Notes: a model not told the origin generated them from the letters alone. Shown: positions 14,992 to 23,758, counted from the stretch's first letter. The stretch: 64,000 nt of DNA from Kutzneria buriramensis (GCF_043575855.1 NZ_CP144375.1:4836001-4900000), one strand, 5' to 3'. Translations and numbers: made by a program.

Positions 14992-16118
14992 CCAGGTTGC
15001 AGGACAGCGCGAACCGAGCGCAGGACAAGGCGTTCGGGCTCCTGAAGTTCAAGAGCCTGGTGCACGATCCGCGGGTCACCTCGCGCGTCGGCACCTGGCT
15101 CGGCATCGCCTTCACGATCTGCTTCGTCACCGGCGTGCTCAGCCACTTCATCCAGCACCCCGCCCCCTGGTTCTACTGGCCGAGCCGCCCGATCAACCTG
15201 TACCGGATCACGCAGGGCGCGCACGTCATCTCCGGCGTCGCGGCGATTCCGCTGCTCATCGCCAAGCTCTGGACGGTCTACCCGAAGCTGTTCGAACGGC
15301 CGGCGGTGAAGTCCCTCCTGCACGCGCTGGAGCGGATCTCCATCCTGGTGCTGGCCGGGGCGGCGTTCTTCGAGCTCGCCACCGGCACGTTCAACGCGGC
15401 GCAGAACTATCCGTGGAGCTTCTTCTTCCCCACCGCGCACTACGCGGTCGCCTGGGTGGCCTTCGGTTCGCTGCTGGTGCACATCGCGGTGAAACTGCCG
15501 CTGATCCGCGAACACCGCCGCAAGGAGATCGACGTCAGCCGCCGGGCCTTCCTCCGCACCACGTGGCTCACCAGCGGCGTCGCCGTGCTGGTCTTCGGCG
15601 GCAGCACGATTCCCTTCCTGCGCAACGTCTCCGCACTGTCGGAACGTTCCAACAACGGCGAGCAGGGGCTGCCGGTCAACCGCACCGCCGCGCAGGCCAA
15701 TGTCGTCACCGTCGATTCGAGCTGGCGGCTGGAAGTCGCCGGCCCCAACGGCACCACCCTGTTCTCACGGGAACAACTCCAGTCGATGCGGCAGACCACC
15801 GCCGCGCTGCCGATCGCGTGCGTCGAGGGCTGGAGCCAGACCGCCACCTGGAGCGGCGTGCCGGTGATGGACCTGCTGAAAGCCGTTGGCGCGCCGGCGG
15901 GATCGGCCGTACGGGTCAGCTCCCTGGAACGGGCCGGCCTGTACAACTCGACCACCCTGCCCGGCGTGCACACGTCCGATCCGCTGACGCTGCTCGCGCT
16001 TCGGCTGGAGGGCAAGGTGCTCGACCTCGATCACGGCTATCCGTGCCGGATCATCGCCCCGAGCCGGCCGGGCGTGTTGCAGACGAAGTGGGTGCGCCGG
16101 CTGGAGGTGATCACGTGA
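14964..16118 (+). CDS. Membrane-anchored molybdopterin-dependent oxidoreductase with internal Tat signal
   Basis: 384 aa. Four N-terminal membrane helices (about 44-62, 84-103, 124-140, 158-177) contain several histidines like a cytochrome b561-type haem domain. A twin-arginine motif SRRAFLRT (192-199) then precedes a fifth helix, and a sulfite-oxidase-type Moco domain follows with the ligand Cys286 in ACVEGWS. The substrate is unknown. The architecture implies Sec insertion of the first helices and Tat export of the Moco domain, as described for Streptomyces members of this family. The GTG at 14964 has an AGAGGGG site and a 28-base overlap with the methyltransferase. Confidence 0.88.
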   Translation: MVRRTPEVLTRLQDSANRAQDKAFGLLKFKSLVHDPRVTSRVGTWLGIAFTICFVTGVLSHFIQHPAPWFYWPSRPINLYRITQGAHVISGVAAIPLLIAKLWTVYPKLFERPAVKSLLHALERISILVLAGAAFFELATGTFNAAQNYPWSFFFPTAHYAVAWVAFGSLLVHIAVKLPLIREHRRKEIDVSRRAFLRTTWLTSGVAVLVFGGSTIPFLRNVSALSERSNNGEQGLPVNRTAAQANVVTVDSSWRLEVAGPNGTTLFSREQLQSMRQTTAALPIACVEGWSQTATWSGVPVMDLLKAVGAPAGSAVRVSSLERAGLYNSTTLPGVHTSDPLTLLALRLEGKVLDLDHGYPCRIIAPSRPGVLQTKWVRRLEVIT

Positions 16119-16510
16119 GGATCGTGCTCGGCGTGCTCGGGCTGGCCGCGCTGGCCTTCGGCGCGTGGCTGGCATTCCCGCTGGCCAAGGACATCTTCGC
16201 CTGGTTCATCGGGCCGCCCGTCCTCGACGACGCCGTCGTGCTGCCCATCGCCGGCCTGCTCAGCCTGGCCGTCGCGCGATGGACCACCACCGCATGGCGC
16301 TGGCCGCTGCACTTCGGCATCGGCTCCACCGCGGTCATCGCCTTCCTCGCCGTCACGGAAGCCTGGCGCCCCTACGGTTTCCCACCGAAACCGGGCCTGC
16401 ACGACCGCGACTACGTCACCGGCACCCTGATCACGCTGGCGGTGCTGTGGGCGGTCGTGGTGCTCGCGGGATTGCTCCGAACCCGTTCCGCCCGCCGCCG
16501 ACCGATGTAG
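16115..16510 (+). CDS. Small four-helix membrane protein
   Basis: 131 aa with four hydrophobic segments (about 3-24, 36-54, 64-82, 104-123), ending in a basic tail. The GTGA overlap with the molybdoenzyme stop suggests it is a partner, for instance a membrane subunit or quinone-interacting protein, but it has no recognisable cofactor motif. Function unknown; it is the last gene of the operon. Confidence 0.75.
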   Translation: MRIVLGVLGLAALAFGAWLAFPLAKDIFAWFIGPPVLDDAVVLPIAGLLSLAVARWTTTAWRWPLHFGIGSTAVIAFLAVTEAWRPYGFPPKPGLHDRDYVTGTLITLAVLWAVVVLAGLLRTRSARRRPM

Positions 16511-16542
16511 CGCGAGGCCCCGCCGGCGCTTCGCCCGGTTGG

Positions 16543-16605
16543 TGGATTTCGATCGGCCACCACCCACGCACCCACCACAGAGCCGACGTGGCCGATCGAA
16601 ATCCA
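16543..16605. repeat. 18-bp inverted repeat in convergent gap
   Basis: Perfect arms at 16543-16560 and 16588-16605 with a 27-base spacer lie between the ends of the molybdoenzyme operon and htrA. Two shorter hairpins follow (around 16620-16660). Most likely a bidirectional terminator zone; the long AT-richer arms are unusual for that. Confidence 0.6.
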
Positions 16606-16668
16606 GCAAGGGCGAGGCGTCGGCCCCCGAAGGGGCCGAGCCGCGCGAGCGAAGCGAGCGCCAAAAAC

Positions 16669-18243
16669 TCAGTTCTGCACGTTGATCGGGTTGCCGCCCA
16701 GGGTGGCCTGGAGCGTCTTGCCGTTGGCCAGGGTCAGCGTCACGGTGTCGCCGGGCGCCTGCGCGTGCACGGCCGCCACCAGCGCGTCGGCGCTGTTGAT
16801 CACGCGGTCGTTCAGCTTGACGACGACGTCGTTCTGCTTGAGCCCGGCCTTGTCGGCGGCGCCGCCGCCGGTGACGCTGCCGATGAGGGCCCCGGCGGTG
16901 CCGTCGGTGGTCTCGTTGACGCCGACGCCGAGCTGGGCCTGGGTGGCCTTGCCGGTCTGGGTGATCTGCTGCGCGGTCCGCTTGGCCTGGTCGATCGGGA
17001 TGGCGAAGCCGATGCCGACCGAGCCGCCCTGGGCCTGCGCGCTGGAGTTGGGGCTGGAGATCGCCGAGTTCATGCCGATGACCTGGCCCTGCATGTTCAC
17101 CAGCGGGCCGCCGGAGTTGCCGGGGTTGATCGCGGCGTCGGTCTGGATGGCGTCCAGCACGGTGTCCTGCTGCTGGCTGGGCTGCTGTTGCTGCTGCTGC
17201 CCGCCGCCCAGCCCGCCACCGCCGAGGCCGCCGCCGCCACGGCCGCCCTGGCCCTGGCCCTGCCCCTGGTCCAGCTCGTCGCCGACGTTGACCGGCCGGT
17301 GCAGCGACGACACGATGCCGGTGGTCACGGTGCCGGCCAGGTCGAACGGCGAGCCGATGGCCACCACCTGCTGGCCGATCTGGAGGTTGCTGGAGCTGCC
17401 GATGGTGGCGGTGGGCAGGCCGGTGACGTTCTGCGCCTTGACCACCGCGACGTCGGTCGTGGGGTCCCGGCCGATGATCTTGGCCGATGCCGTCTTGCCG
17501 TTCTGGAAGTCGACCTCGATCTGGCCGCCGCCGATGGCGGAGGCGATCACGTGGTTGTTGGTGATGATCTCGCCGTCGGAGGAGACGATGAAGCCGGAGC
17601 CCTCGCCCTCCTGGGTCTTGATCTCGACGACGGTCGGCAGCACCTTGTTGGCCACGTCGGTCACCGAGCCCGGCGCCACGTTGGACGCGTTCTGGGTCGG
17701 TGTGTTGGTGAACAGTGAGTTGTAGCTGCCGGCGCCGTTGGCGGCGGCCAGGTAGCCGCCGACCGCACCGGCGCCGCCGCCGACCAGCAGCGCGAGCACG
17801 GCGACGCCGACCACCAGCTTGGTGCGGGTGGGCTTGCGCGGCGTGGTGTAGACGCCGTGCGGCTGGTCCATCGTCAGGACGTGCGGGTTCGCGCCGGGCG
17901 GCACCTGGGCGTAGCCGGGCTGCGCGAACGCCGCCGTCGGCTGGTACCCGGGCTGCTGTTGGGGCCCGCCGACGGGCTGCGCGGCACCCTGCTGCCACGG
18001 CGGCCCGGCCGGCGGTTCCTGACCCGACAGGCCCTGCTCCTGCACGGGTCGCTCCTGGCCCTGGGGAGCCCAGGGGTTCCACACGGGCGCACCCGGGTCG
18101 GCGGCGGTCGGCTGGGCGGCCGGCTGCGGGGTCGCCTCAGGCTGCGCCGCCGGGTTGTGCTGCTGGGCCGCCTGCTCGGCGGGCTGCTCGGGCCGCTCCG
18201 GCGTGGGCCCGGCGGCACCCGGGTTGTTCTCCGTCATGGCCAT
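16669..18243 (-). CDS. HtrA/DegP-type membrane serine protease with PDZ domain
   Basis: 524 aa. A cytoplasmic Pro/Gln-rich N-terminus (1-140) and one membrane segment (about 143-166) precede an extracytoplasmic trypsin-like domain with triad His231 (TNNHV), Asp264 (TTDVAVV) and Ser377 (GNSGGP). One PDZ domain occupies about 430-515. A Gly/Gln low-complexity loop (about 330-360) lies inside the protease domain before the catalytic Ser. It degrades or refolds damaged envelope proteins. The motif at 18260-18277 links it to the MprAB-like system, as PepD is linked to MprAB in mycobacteria. Start ATG 18243 or 18237. Confidence 0.92.
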   Translation of the reverse strand: MAMTENNPGAAGPTPERPEQPAEQAAQQHNPAAQPEATPQPAAQPTAADPGAPVWNPWAPQGQERPVQEQGLSGQEPPAGPPWQQGAAQPVGGPQQQPGYQPTAAFAQPGYAQVPPGANPHVLTMDQPHGVYTTPRKPTRTKLVVGVAVLALLVGGGAGAVGGYLAAANGAGSYNSLFTNTPTQNASNVAPGSVTDVANKVLPTVVEIKTQEGEGSGFIVSSDGEIITNNHVIASAIGGGQIEVDFQNGKTASAKIIGRDPTTDVAVVKAQNVTGLPTATIGSSSNLQIGQQVVAIGSPFDLAGTVTTGIVSSLHRPVNVGDELDQGQGQGQGGRGGGGLGGGGLGGGQQQQQQPSQQQDTVLDAIQTDAAINPGNSGGPLVNMQGQVIGMNSAISSPNSSAQAQGGSVGIGFAIPIDQAKRTAQQITQTGKATQAQLGVGVNETTDGTAGALIGSVTGGGAADKAGLKQNDVVVKLNDRVINSADALVAAVHAQAPGDTVTLTLANGKTLQATLGGNPINVQN

Positions 18244-18259
18244 AACTGTGCCGGGTGAG

Positions 18260-18277
18260 CCTGAGAGCGACCTGAGA
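18260..18277 (-). promoter_or_regulatory. Tandem CCTGAGA motif (MprA-type box) at htrA
   Basis: CCTGAGAG at 18260-18267 and CCTGAGA at 18271-18277, repeated at 11-base spacing, 17 bases upstream of the htrA start. The same arrangement and orientation occur before the MprA-like regulator at 27929-27948. Confidence 0.6.
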
Positions 18278-18307
18278 CCATCCTGGGGGTGTTGTGAGGA
18301 ATCCCCC

Positions 18308-19414
18308 TCAGATTGCCCTCAACCTCTCAGCTACCTGTTCGGGCGCGGTGTCGTTGATCCACACGGCCATGCCCGACTCCGAGCCGGCCAGGTACTTCAG
18401 CTTGTCCGCGGTGCGCAGCACCGAGAACACCTCCAGGTGCAGCCAGGCCAGGTCACGTCCGGTGCGCACCGGCGCCTGGTGCCAGGCCGCGATGTAGGGC
18501 AGCGGCTTGTTGTAGAGGCCGTCCAGCCGGCGCAGCACCTCCAGGTACAGCGTGGCGAAGTCGTCACGCTCCACTTCGGACAACGCGGGCAGATCGGGCA
18601 CCTGTCGGTGCGGCACCACATGCACCTCGACCGGCCAGCGCGCGGCCGAGGGCACGAACGCGGTCCAGTGGTCGGACGACGCCACGACCCGGGTGCCGGC
18701 GGCGCGCTCCGCGGCCAGCACGTCGCCGAGCACGTGCGTGCCGTGCGCCGCCCGGTACTCCGCGGCGACCTCCAGCATGCGCGAGGTTTTCGGCGTGACG
18801 AACGGGTACCCGTAGATCTGCCCGTGCGGGTGGCTCAGGGTGACGCCGATCTCCTCGCCCCGGTTCTCGAACGGGAAGACCTGCTCCACGCCGGGCAGCC
18901 TGCCGAACGCCTCGGTGCGGTCCGCCCACGCGTCCACCACGGTCCGCACCCGGCGCGGCGTCAGCGCGCCGAAGGAGCTGTTGTGGTCGGAGGTGAAGCA
19001 GACGACCTCGCAGCGGCCCCGGCCGGGCCCCCGCGCCACCATCGGCATGCCGTCCACAGTGGACGGCACGTCCGGCACCGACTCCGCGAAGGACGGGAAG
19101 CGGTTCTCGAACACCACCACGTCGTAGCTGGACTCGGGCACCTCGGTGGGCCGCCCCGGCGAGGTCGGGCACAGCGGGCACAGGTCGGCCGGCGGCTTGT
19201 AGGTGCGGGTCTGCCGGTGCGCGGCGATGCCCACCCACTCGCCGGTCAGCGGGTCCCGGCGGACCTCGCTGTGCGGCGCCTGCTCGGGCAGGTCACGGGT
19301 GTCGACGGCGACGCGCTCCGGCGCGTCCGGGGTGTCGTCGAAGTAGATGATCTCGCGGCCGTCCGCCAACCTCCTTGACGTGCGCCGGATGCTGCTGGTG
19401 GATGCCTCGGTCAC
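18308..19414 (-). CDS. galT: Galactose-1-phosphate uridylyltransferase
   Basis: 368 aa, normal length. It transfers UMP between UDP-glucose and galactose-1-phosphate in the Leloir pathway. The active-site motif SHPHGQIYGYP (nucleophile His of HPHGQ, 195-199) and a Cys-x-x-Cys zinc pair CPLC (79-82) are visible. The GTG at 19414 overlaps the DeoR stop (GTGA), so the upstream in-frame extension is rejected. It lies in a minus-strand operon with the DeoR regulator and the beta-galactosidase, so galactose released by the latter would be processed here. galK and galE are not in the window. Confidence 0.94.
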   Translation of the reverse strand: MTEASTSSIRRTSRRLADGREIIYFDDTPDAPERVAVDTRDLPEQAPHSEVRRDPLTGEWVGIAAHRQTRTYKPPADLCPLCPTSPGRPTEVPESSYDVVVFENRFPSFAESVPDVPSTVDGMPMVARGPGRGRCEVVCFTSDHNSSFGALTPRRVRTVVDAWADRTEAFGRLPGVEQVFPFENRGEEIGVTLSHPHGQIYGYPFVTPKTSRMLEVAAEYRAAHGTHVLGDVLAAERAAGTRVVASSDHWTAFVPSAARWPVEVHVVPHRQVPDLPALSEVERDDFATLYLEVLRRLDGLYNKPLPYIAAWHQAPVRTGRDLAWLHLEVFSVLRTADKLKYLAGSESGMAVWINDTAPEQVAERLRAI

Positions 19415-20217
19415 GCACCGACTCCCTGTTCCTGTCCCTGCTTCGGTGGATCGGCCAGCCGCAGCTCGCCGACGCTCTCGCCCAACACCTGCCGCGCCTG
19501 CTCGGACAGGCCGCCGTCGCTGACTAACACGTCGGCCTCGTCGAGATCGGCGATGGTGGAGATGCCGACCGTGCCCCACTTGGTGCTGTCCGCCACGACG
19601 ACCACGCGGCCGGCGGCGTCCACCAGGGCGCGGTTGGTCTCGCTCTCGTTCAGGTTGGGGGTGGTGAAGCCGGCGCGCGGGGCCATCCCGTGCACGCCGA
19701 GGAAGACCACGTCCAGGTGCAGCGAGCGCAGCGCCTGCACGGCGACCGGGCCGACCAGCGCGTCCGACGGCGTGCGCACGCCGCCGGTGAGCACCACGGT
19801 GCGGTCGGTGCGGCCGCGCTGCTGCAGCACGTCGGCGACGCGGATGGAGTTGGTGACGACGGTCAGGTCCGGCACGTCGTCGAGGAAGCGGGCCATCGTC
19901 CAGGTGGTGGTGCCGGCGGACAGGCCGATCGCGGTGCCGGGGCGGACCAGGTCCGCGGCCAGCCGCGCGATCGCCTCCTTCTCCGGCAGCTGCCGCACCG
20001 ACTTGGCCTCGAAGCCGGGCTCGTCGGTGCTGCGGCCGCCGACCGTGGTCGCGCCGCCGTAAACCTTTTCCAGCAGTCCCCTGCCGGCCAGCACGTCGAG
20101 GTCGCGGCGGACCGTCATGTCCGAGACCCCGAGCCGGACCACCAGATCGGAGACCTTGACGGCCCCGATCCGCCGGATCTCCTCCAGGATCACCGCTTGC
20201 CGCTGCCGTGCGAGCAC
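19411..20217 (-). CDS. DeoR/GlpR-family sugar regulator
   Basis: 268 aa. The N-terminal DeoR helix-turn-helix RQAVILEEIRRIGAVKVSDL ... VSDMTVRRDLDVLAGRGLL (about 6-50) is followed by a sugar-phosphate sensing domain with GLSAGTTT, TNSIRVADVL and VVVADSTKWG. It probably represses the galT/beta-galactosidase operon and the divergent importer, with a phosphosugar as inducer. A pair of inverted TGTTTGAGT elements in the divergent promoter is the candidate operator. It is 1 base from the beta-galactosidase stop and overlaps galT. Confidence 0.92.
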   Translation of the reverse strand: MLARQRQAVILEEIRRIGAVKVSDLVVRLGVSDMTVRRDLDVLAGRGLLEKVYGGATTVGGRSTDEPGFEAKSVRQLPEKEAIARLAADLVRPGTAIGLSAGTTTWTMARFLDDVPDLTVVTNSIRVADVLQQRGRTDRTVVLTGGVRTPSDALVGPVAVQALRSLHLDVVFLGVHGMAPRAGFTTPNLNESETNRALVDAAGRVVVVADSTKWGTVGISTIADLDEADVLVSDGGLSEQARQVLGESVGELRLADPPKQGQEQGVGA

Positions 20218-20218
20218 C

Positions 20219-22210
20219 TCACACCTCCCGGACCACGGCGACCCCGCCCGCCGGGACCGGCAGACCGCCGGACGTTTCGAGACCGGAGATCAGTTCCACG
20301 CCTTCCACCGGCAGGACCACGTCCGCGCCGGTGTGGTTGATCGCCACCAGCCAGGATATCCGCTCGCCCCGCCGCCGCACGACTTCCACCCCGGCCGGGG
20401 CGGGCGCGACCTGCGTGACGCCGGCCCGCTGGAGCGCGTCGGCGAACACCGTGACGGCGCTGTCGGCGTCCAGTGTGGTGGCCAGGTACCAGGCCAGGCC
20501 CTCGCCGAATTCGTTGCGGGTCACCGCCGGCGACCCGGGCAGCGGTCCATCCACATAGGACGCCACCACCTCGCAGCCGTTGGGGTGCACCAACTCCGAC
20601 CAGTTCGAGGCGAACAGCCCGCCGGTCAGCGCAACGTTGTGGCCGGGCGGCAGCGGGAAGAACTCCTCCACCCTTACGCCGAGCAGCTCACGGAACGCGC
20701 CCGGGTAGCCACCCAGCCGGACCCGGTTGTTCTCGTCGGCGATGCCGGAGAACCAGGTCACCACCGCGTGACCGCCCGAGCGCACATAGTCCTCCAGCCA
20801 GCGCGCCTCGGCGTCGGTCACCTGATAGAGCGCCGGCACCACGACCAGCCGGTAGCGGCAAAGATCACTCGACGGTGGCACGACGTCCACCGTGACGCCG
20901 GACTGCCACAGCGCCCGGTACACGCCCAGCACCGTCTCGTAGTAGTCGAAGTCGGAGGTGGGATGGGCCGGCTGCTCGGCCGCCCAGGCCGACTCGAAGT
21001 CGTGCACGATCGCCACCCGCGCGTCCACAGTGGACCCGACCAGCTCGGAAAGCCGTTGGTACTCCTCGCCGACCTGCGTCACCTCGCGGAACACCTTGGT
21101 GTCCTCGCCGGCGTGCGGCAGCATCGCGGAGTGGAAGCGCTCGGCGCCGGCCTGGGACTGCCGCCACTGGAAGAACAGCGTGCCGTCGGCGCCGCGGGCC
21201 AGGTGCGAGTACGAGTTGCGGCGCATTTCGCCGGCTGGCTTGGCGAAGTTGCGCGGCTGCCAGTTCACTGCCGAGGTGGACTGCTCCATCAGCAGCCACG
21301 GCTCGCCGCGCGACAGCCCGCGCACGAGGTCCGCGGACAGCGCCAGCTCGATGTGGCGCTCCGGGTCGTCGGCGCGGGTGTAGTGGTCGTTGGAGACGAA
21401 GTCGACCTCGGCCGCCCAGTGCCAGTAGTTCAGCGCCTTGAACGTCCAGTTGGCCATGAAGTTCGTGGTGACGGGGATGTCCGGGGTGACGTCCTTGAGC
21501 ACGTCCCGCTCAGCACAGAACAGGTCCAGCAGCGCGTCGGAGCAGAACCGCGCAAAGTCCAACACCTGCCCCGGATTCTGGAAGGTCGGCGTCACCCGCG
21601 GCGGCAGCACCTGGTCCCAGGACGAGTAGTGCTGGGACCAGAAGTCCGTGCCCCAGGCCCGGTTCAGGCCGTCCAGGTCGTAGCGGGCGCGCAGCCAGTC
21701 CCGGAACACCTCGGCGCACCGGTCGCAGTAGCAGCGCGACACGTGGCAGCCGTACTCGTTGTTGACGTGCCAGGCGGCCAGCGCCGGGTGCTCCCCGTAG
21801 CGCAGCGCGATCTTCTCGGTCAGCGCGATCGCCCGGTCGCGGTACACCGGCGAGGTCGGGCAGTACTCCTGCCGTGACCCGTGTGAGAGCCGCACGCCGT
21901 CCGCGCGGACCGGCAGCATGTCCGGGTTGGCCCGGGTCAGCCAGGGCGGCGGGGAGGCGGTCGCGTTGGCCAGGCAGACCCGGATGCCGCCCTCGTGCAG
22001 CTGGTCGAGCACCTGGTCCAGCCAGCCGAAGTCGAACCGGTTGTCGGCCACCTCCAGCCGGGCCCAGGCGAAGATGCCGACGCTGACCAGGTTGACCCCG
22101 GCCCGCTTCATCAGCTCCACGTCGTGGGTCCAGACGTGCTCCGGCCACTGCTCGGGGTTGTAGTCACCACCCCAGCAGGGACCCGGCAGTCCGGTCGGCC
22201 ATCCGGTCAC
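20219..22210 (-). CDS. Beta-galactosidase, glycoside hydrolase family 42
   Basis: 663 aa, normal for GH42. The N-terminal TIM barrel has GGDYNPEQWPEHVW, the acid/base Glu152 in HVNNEYG and nucleophile Glu309 in LLMEQS. A Cys cluster CHVSRCYCDRC (155-165) is the usual GH42 zinc site. A trimerisation domain and a short beta domain follow. No signal peptide, so it cleaves imported beta-galactosides in the cytoplasm. The GTG at 22210 fits the family N-terminus; a much longer in-frame extension crosses the promoter and the divergent gene and was rejected. First gene of the operon with the DeoR gene and galT. Confidence 0.94.
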   Translation of the reverse strand: MTGWPTGLPGPCWGGDYNPEQWPEHVWTHDVELMKRAGVNLVSVGIFAWARLEVADNRFDFGWLDQVLDQLHEGGIRVCLANATASPPPWLTRANPDMLPVRADGVRLSHGSRQEYCPTSPVYRDRAIALTEKIALRYGEHPALAAWHVNNEYGCHVSRCYCDRCAEVFRDWLRARYDLDGLNRAWGTDFWSQHYSSWDQVLPPRVTPTFQNPGQVLDFARFCSDALLDLFCAERDVLKDVTPDIPVTTNFMANWTFKALNYWHWAAEVDFVSNDHYTRADDPERHIELALSADLVRGLSRGEPWLLMEQSTSAVNWQPRNFAKPAGEMRRNSYSHLARGADGTLFFQWRQSQAGAERFHSAMLPHAGEDTKVFREVTQVGEEYQRLSELVGSTVDARVAIVHDFESAWAAEQPAHPTSDFDYYETVLGVYRALWQSGVTVDVVPPSSDLCRYRLVVVPALYQVTDAEARWLEDYVRSGGHAVVTWFSGIADENNRVRLGGYPGAFRELLGVRVEEFFPLPPGHNVALTGGLFASNWSELVHPNGCEVVASYVDGPLPGSPAVTRNEFGEGLAWYLATTLDADSAVTVFADALQRAGVTQVAPAPAGVEVVRRRGERISWLVAINHTGADVVLPVEGVELISGLETSGGLPVPAGGVAVVREV

Positions 22211-22249
22211 GGCAAGAGCGTGGACTACACACCCACCAAACGTCAACAC

Positions 22250-22258
22250 ACTCAAACA
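22250..22258 (-). promoter_or_regulatory. Candidate DeoR operator half, beta-galactosidase side
   Basis: TGTTTGAGT on the minus strand, 40 bases upstream of the beta-galactosidase start, followed by GTTGACG. The identical 9-mer occurs in the opposite orientation at 22397-22405. Confidence 0.45.
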
Positions 22259-22356
22259 GGCTACGACTTGATAACTGTTAGCTGGGTCACCCATGTGAAC
22301 CCACTGAGCGGACCGTTCCCACTGCTCTACAGGGAGCAACCAGGCCAAACTGGGAC

Positions 22357-22385
22357 TTGACATCTGTTGTGACGGGTACAACATT
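22357..22385 (+). promoter_or_regulatory. Promoter of the sugar importer operon
   Basis: A -35 TTGACA (22357-22362), 17-base spacer and AACATT (22380-22385) stand upstream of the binding-protein gene. The TGTTTGAGT element at 22397-22405 falls about 12 bases past the -10, a position suited to repression. Confidence 0.5.
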
Positions 22386-22396
22386 GTGCGCAACTT

Positions 22397-22405
22397 TGTT
22401 TGAGT
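22397..22405 (+). promoter_or_regulatory. Candidate DeoR operator half, importer side
   Basis: TGTTTGAGT, 33 bases before the binding-protein ATG, inverted relative to the copy at 22250-22258. Surrounding TTG-rich bases (GTTGG) are shared with the other site. Confidence 0.45.
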
Positions 22406-22438
22406 CCGTTGGTTCACACTCGACACGGGAGGGGCCCG

Positions 22439-23758
22439 ATGGCGCGCCCAAGACCAGGCCAACTGCCCACATTCGACCGGCGGTCGGCGCTCAAGGTGCT
22501 GCTCGCGGGCGCCGGTCTCGCGGCCGTGCCCGGCCTCGCGGCCTGCGGCTCCGGCGGCTCGACCGGGGGCGCGAGCTCCAACACCGTCACGTTCGGCTCG
22601 AACGGCTCGGACGCCAAGCCGAAGCAGGCCTACCAGGCCGTCCTGGACGCGTTCGCCAAGCAGTCCGGCGGCCTGACGGCCAAGGTGAACACGCAGGACC
22701 ACCAGGCGTTCCAGCAGAACATCAACAGCTACCTCCAGGGCACGCCGGACGACGTGTTCACCTGGTTCGCCGGCTACCGGATGCAGTTCTTCGCCAACAA
22801 GAAGCTGCTCAGCCCGATCGACGACGTCTGGGACAAGATCGGCGCCAACTTCCCGCAGGCCGTCAAGGACCTGTCGAAGAACCCCGCGGACGGGCACTAC
22901 TACTTCGTGCCGATCTACAACTACCCGTGGGGCGTGTTCTACCGGAAGAGCCTGTTCCAGGCGAAGGGCTACGAGGTCCCGAAGACCTTCGACGACCTCA
23001 TCAACCTGGCCAAGAAGATGCAGGGCGACGGCCTGTCGCCGTTCGTGCAGGGCTTCGGCGGCGGCGAGAGCTGGATGCTGCTGGGCACGTTCGACTACCT
23101 GAACATGCGCACCAACGGCTACCAGTTCCACATGGACCTCATGCACGGCAAGGAGTCCTGGACCGACCCGAAGGTCAAGTCCGCCATGGACTCCTGGAAG
23201 CGCATGCTGCCCTACTACCAGGCGGGCGCCTCCAGCAAGAAGTGGGAGGACGCGTCGGCCGCGCTGGTGAACAAGACCGGCGGCATGATGGTGATCGGCA
23301 TGTTCGTGGGCCAGTCCTTCACCAACCAGTCCGACTACGAGGACCTGGACTTCTTCGCCTTCCCGGAGATCAACTCCCAGTACGGCACCGACGCCGTCGA
23401 GGCGCCGATGGACGGCTTCCTGCTGTCGAAGAACCCGAAGAACCCGGACGGCGCCAAGAAGCTGCTGGAGTACCTGGGCACCGCCGAGGCGGAGAACACC
23501 TACCTGTCGATCGACGCCTCCAACCTGGCCGTCAACGAGAAGGCCGACACCAGCAAGTACGGGACGCTCCAGCAGAAGGCGGTCAAGTTCGTCGCCGACG
23601 CCAAGCAGCTGTCCCAGTTCGGCGACCGCGACAGCGACCCGGGCTTCATCCAGAACGTCGTCGAGCCGGCGTTCGCGCAGTTCGTGCAGAGCCCGAACAA
23701 CTCCGACTCGCTGCTCACCCAGATCCAGTCGCAGAAGTCGCAGTACTTCCAGTCCTGA
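22439..23758 (+). CDS. ABC sugar-binding lipoprotein
   Basis: 439 aa. A twin-arginine-type lipoprotein signal has RR at 14-15 and lipobox LAAC (Cys36), followed by a Ser/Gly linker and a family-1 extracellular solute-binding fold (AYQAVLDAFAKQSGG, MDGFLLSKNP). It would deliver an oligosaccharide, probably a galactoside given the neighbouring beta-galactosidase, to the two permeases downstream. The ATG at 22439 follows a GGGAGGGG site; an in-frame start at 22400 would precede it and is less likely. Confidence 0.93.
   Translation: MARPRPGQLPTFDRRSALKVLLAGAGLAAVPGLAACGSGGSTGGASSNTVTFGSNGSDAKPKQAYQAVLDAFAKQSGGLTAKVNTQDHQAFQQNINSYLQGTPDDVFTWFAGYRMQFFANKKLLSPIDDVWDKIGANFPQAVKDLSKNPADGHYYFVPIYNYPWGVFYRKSLFQAKGYEVPKTFDDLINLAKKMQGDGLSPFVQGFGGGESWMLLGTFDYLNMRTNGYQFHMDLMHGKESWTDPKVKSAMDSWKRMLPYYQAGASSKKWEDASAALVNKTGGMMVIGMFVGQSFTNQSDYEDLDFFAFPEINSQYGTDAVEAPMDGFLLSKNPKNPDGAKKLLEYLGTAEAENTYLSIDASNLAVNEKADTSKYGTLQQKAVKFVADAKQLSQFGDRDSDPGFIQNVVEPAFAQFVQSPNNSDSLLTQIQSQKSQYFQS

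Noticed and set aside
17150..17280. CAG/GCC-rich repeat as a possible CRISPR or satellite
   Set aside because: It encodes the Gly/Gln loop of HtrA; no regular spacers. No CRISPR array anywhere in the window.
18301..18335. CCTCA-type repeats near the galT stop as a further MprA box
   Set aside because: Spacing and sequence are looser and most lies inside galT; not convincing.
22211..23146. N-terminal extension of the beta-galactosidase to 975 aa
   Set aside because: It would run antisense through the binding-protein gene and its promoter; GH42 homology starts at 22210.
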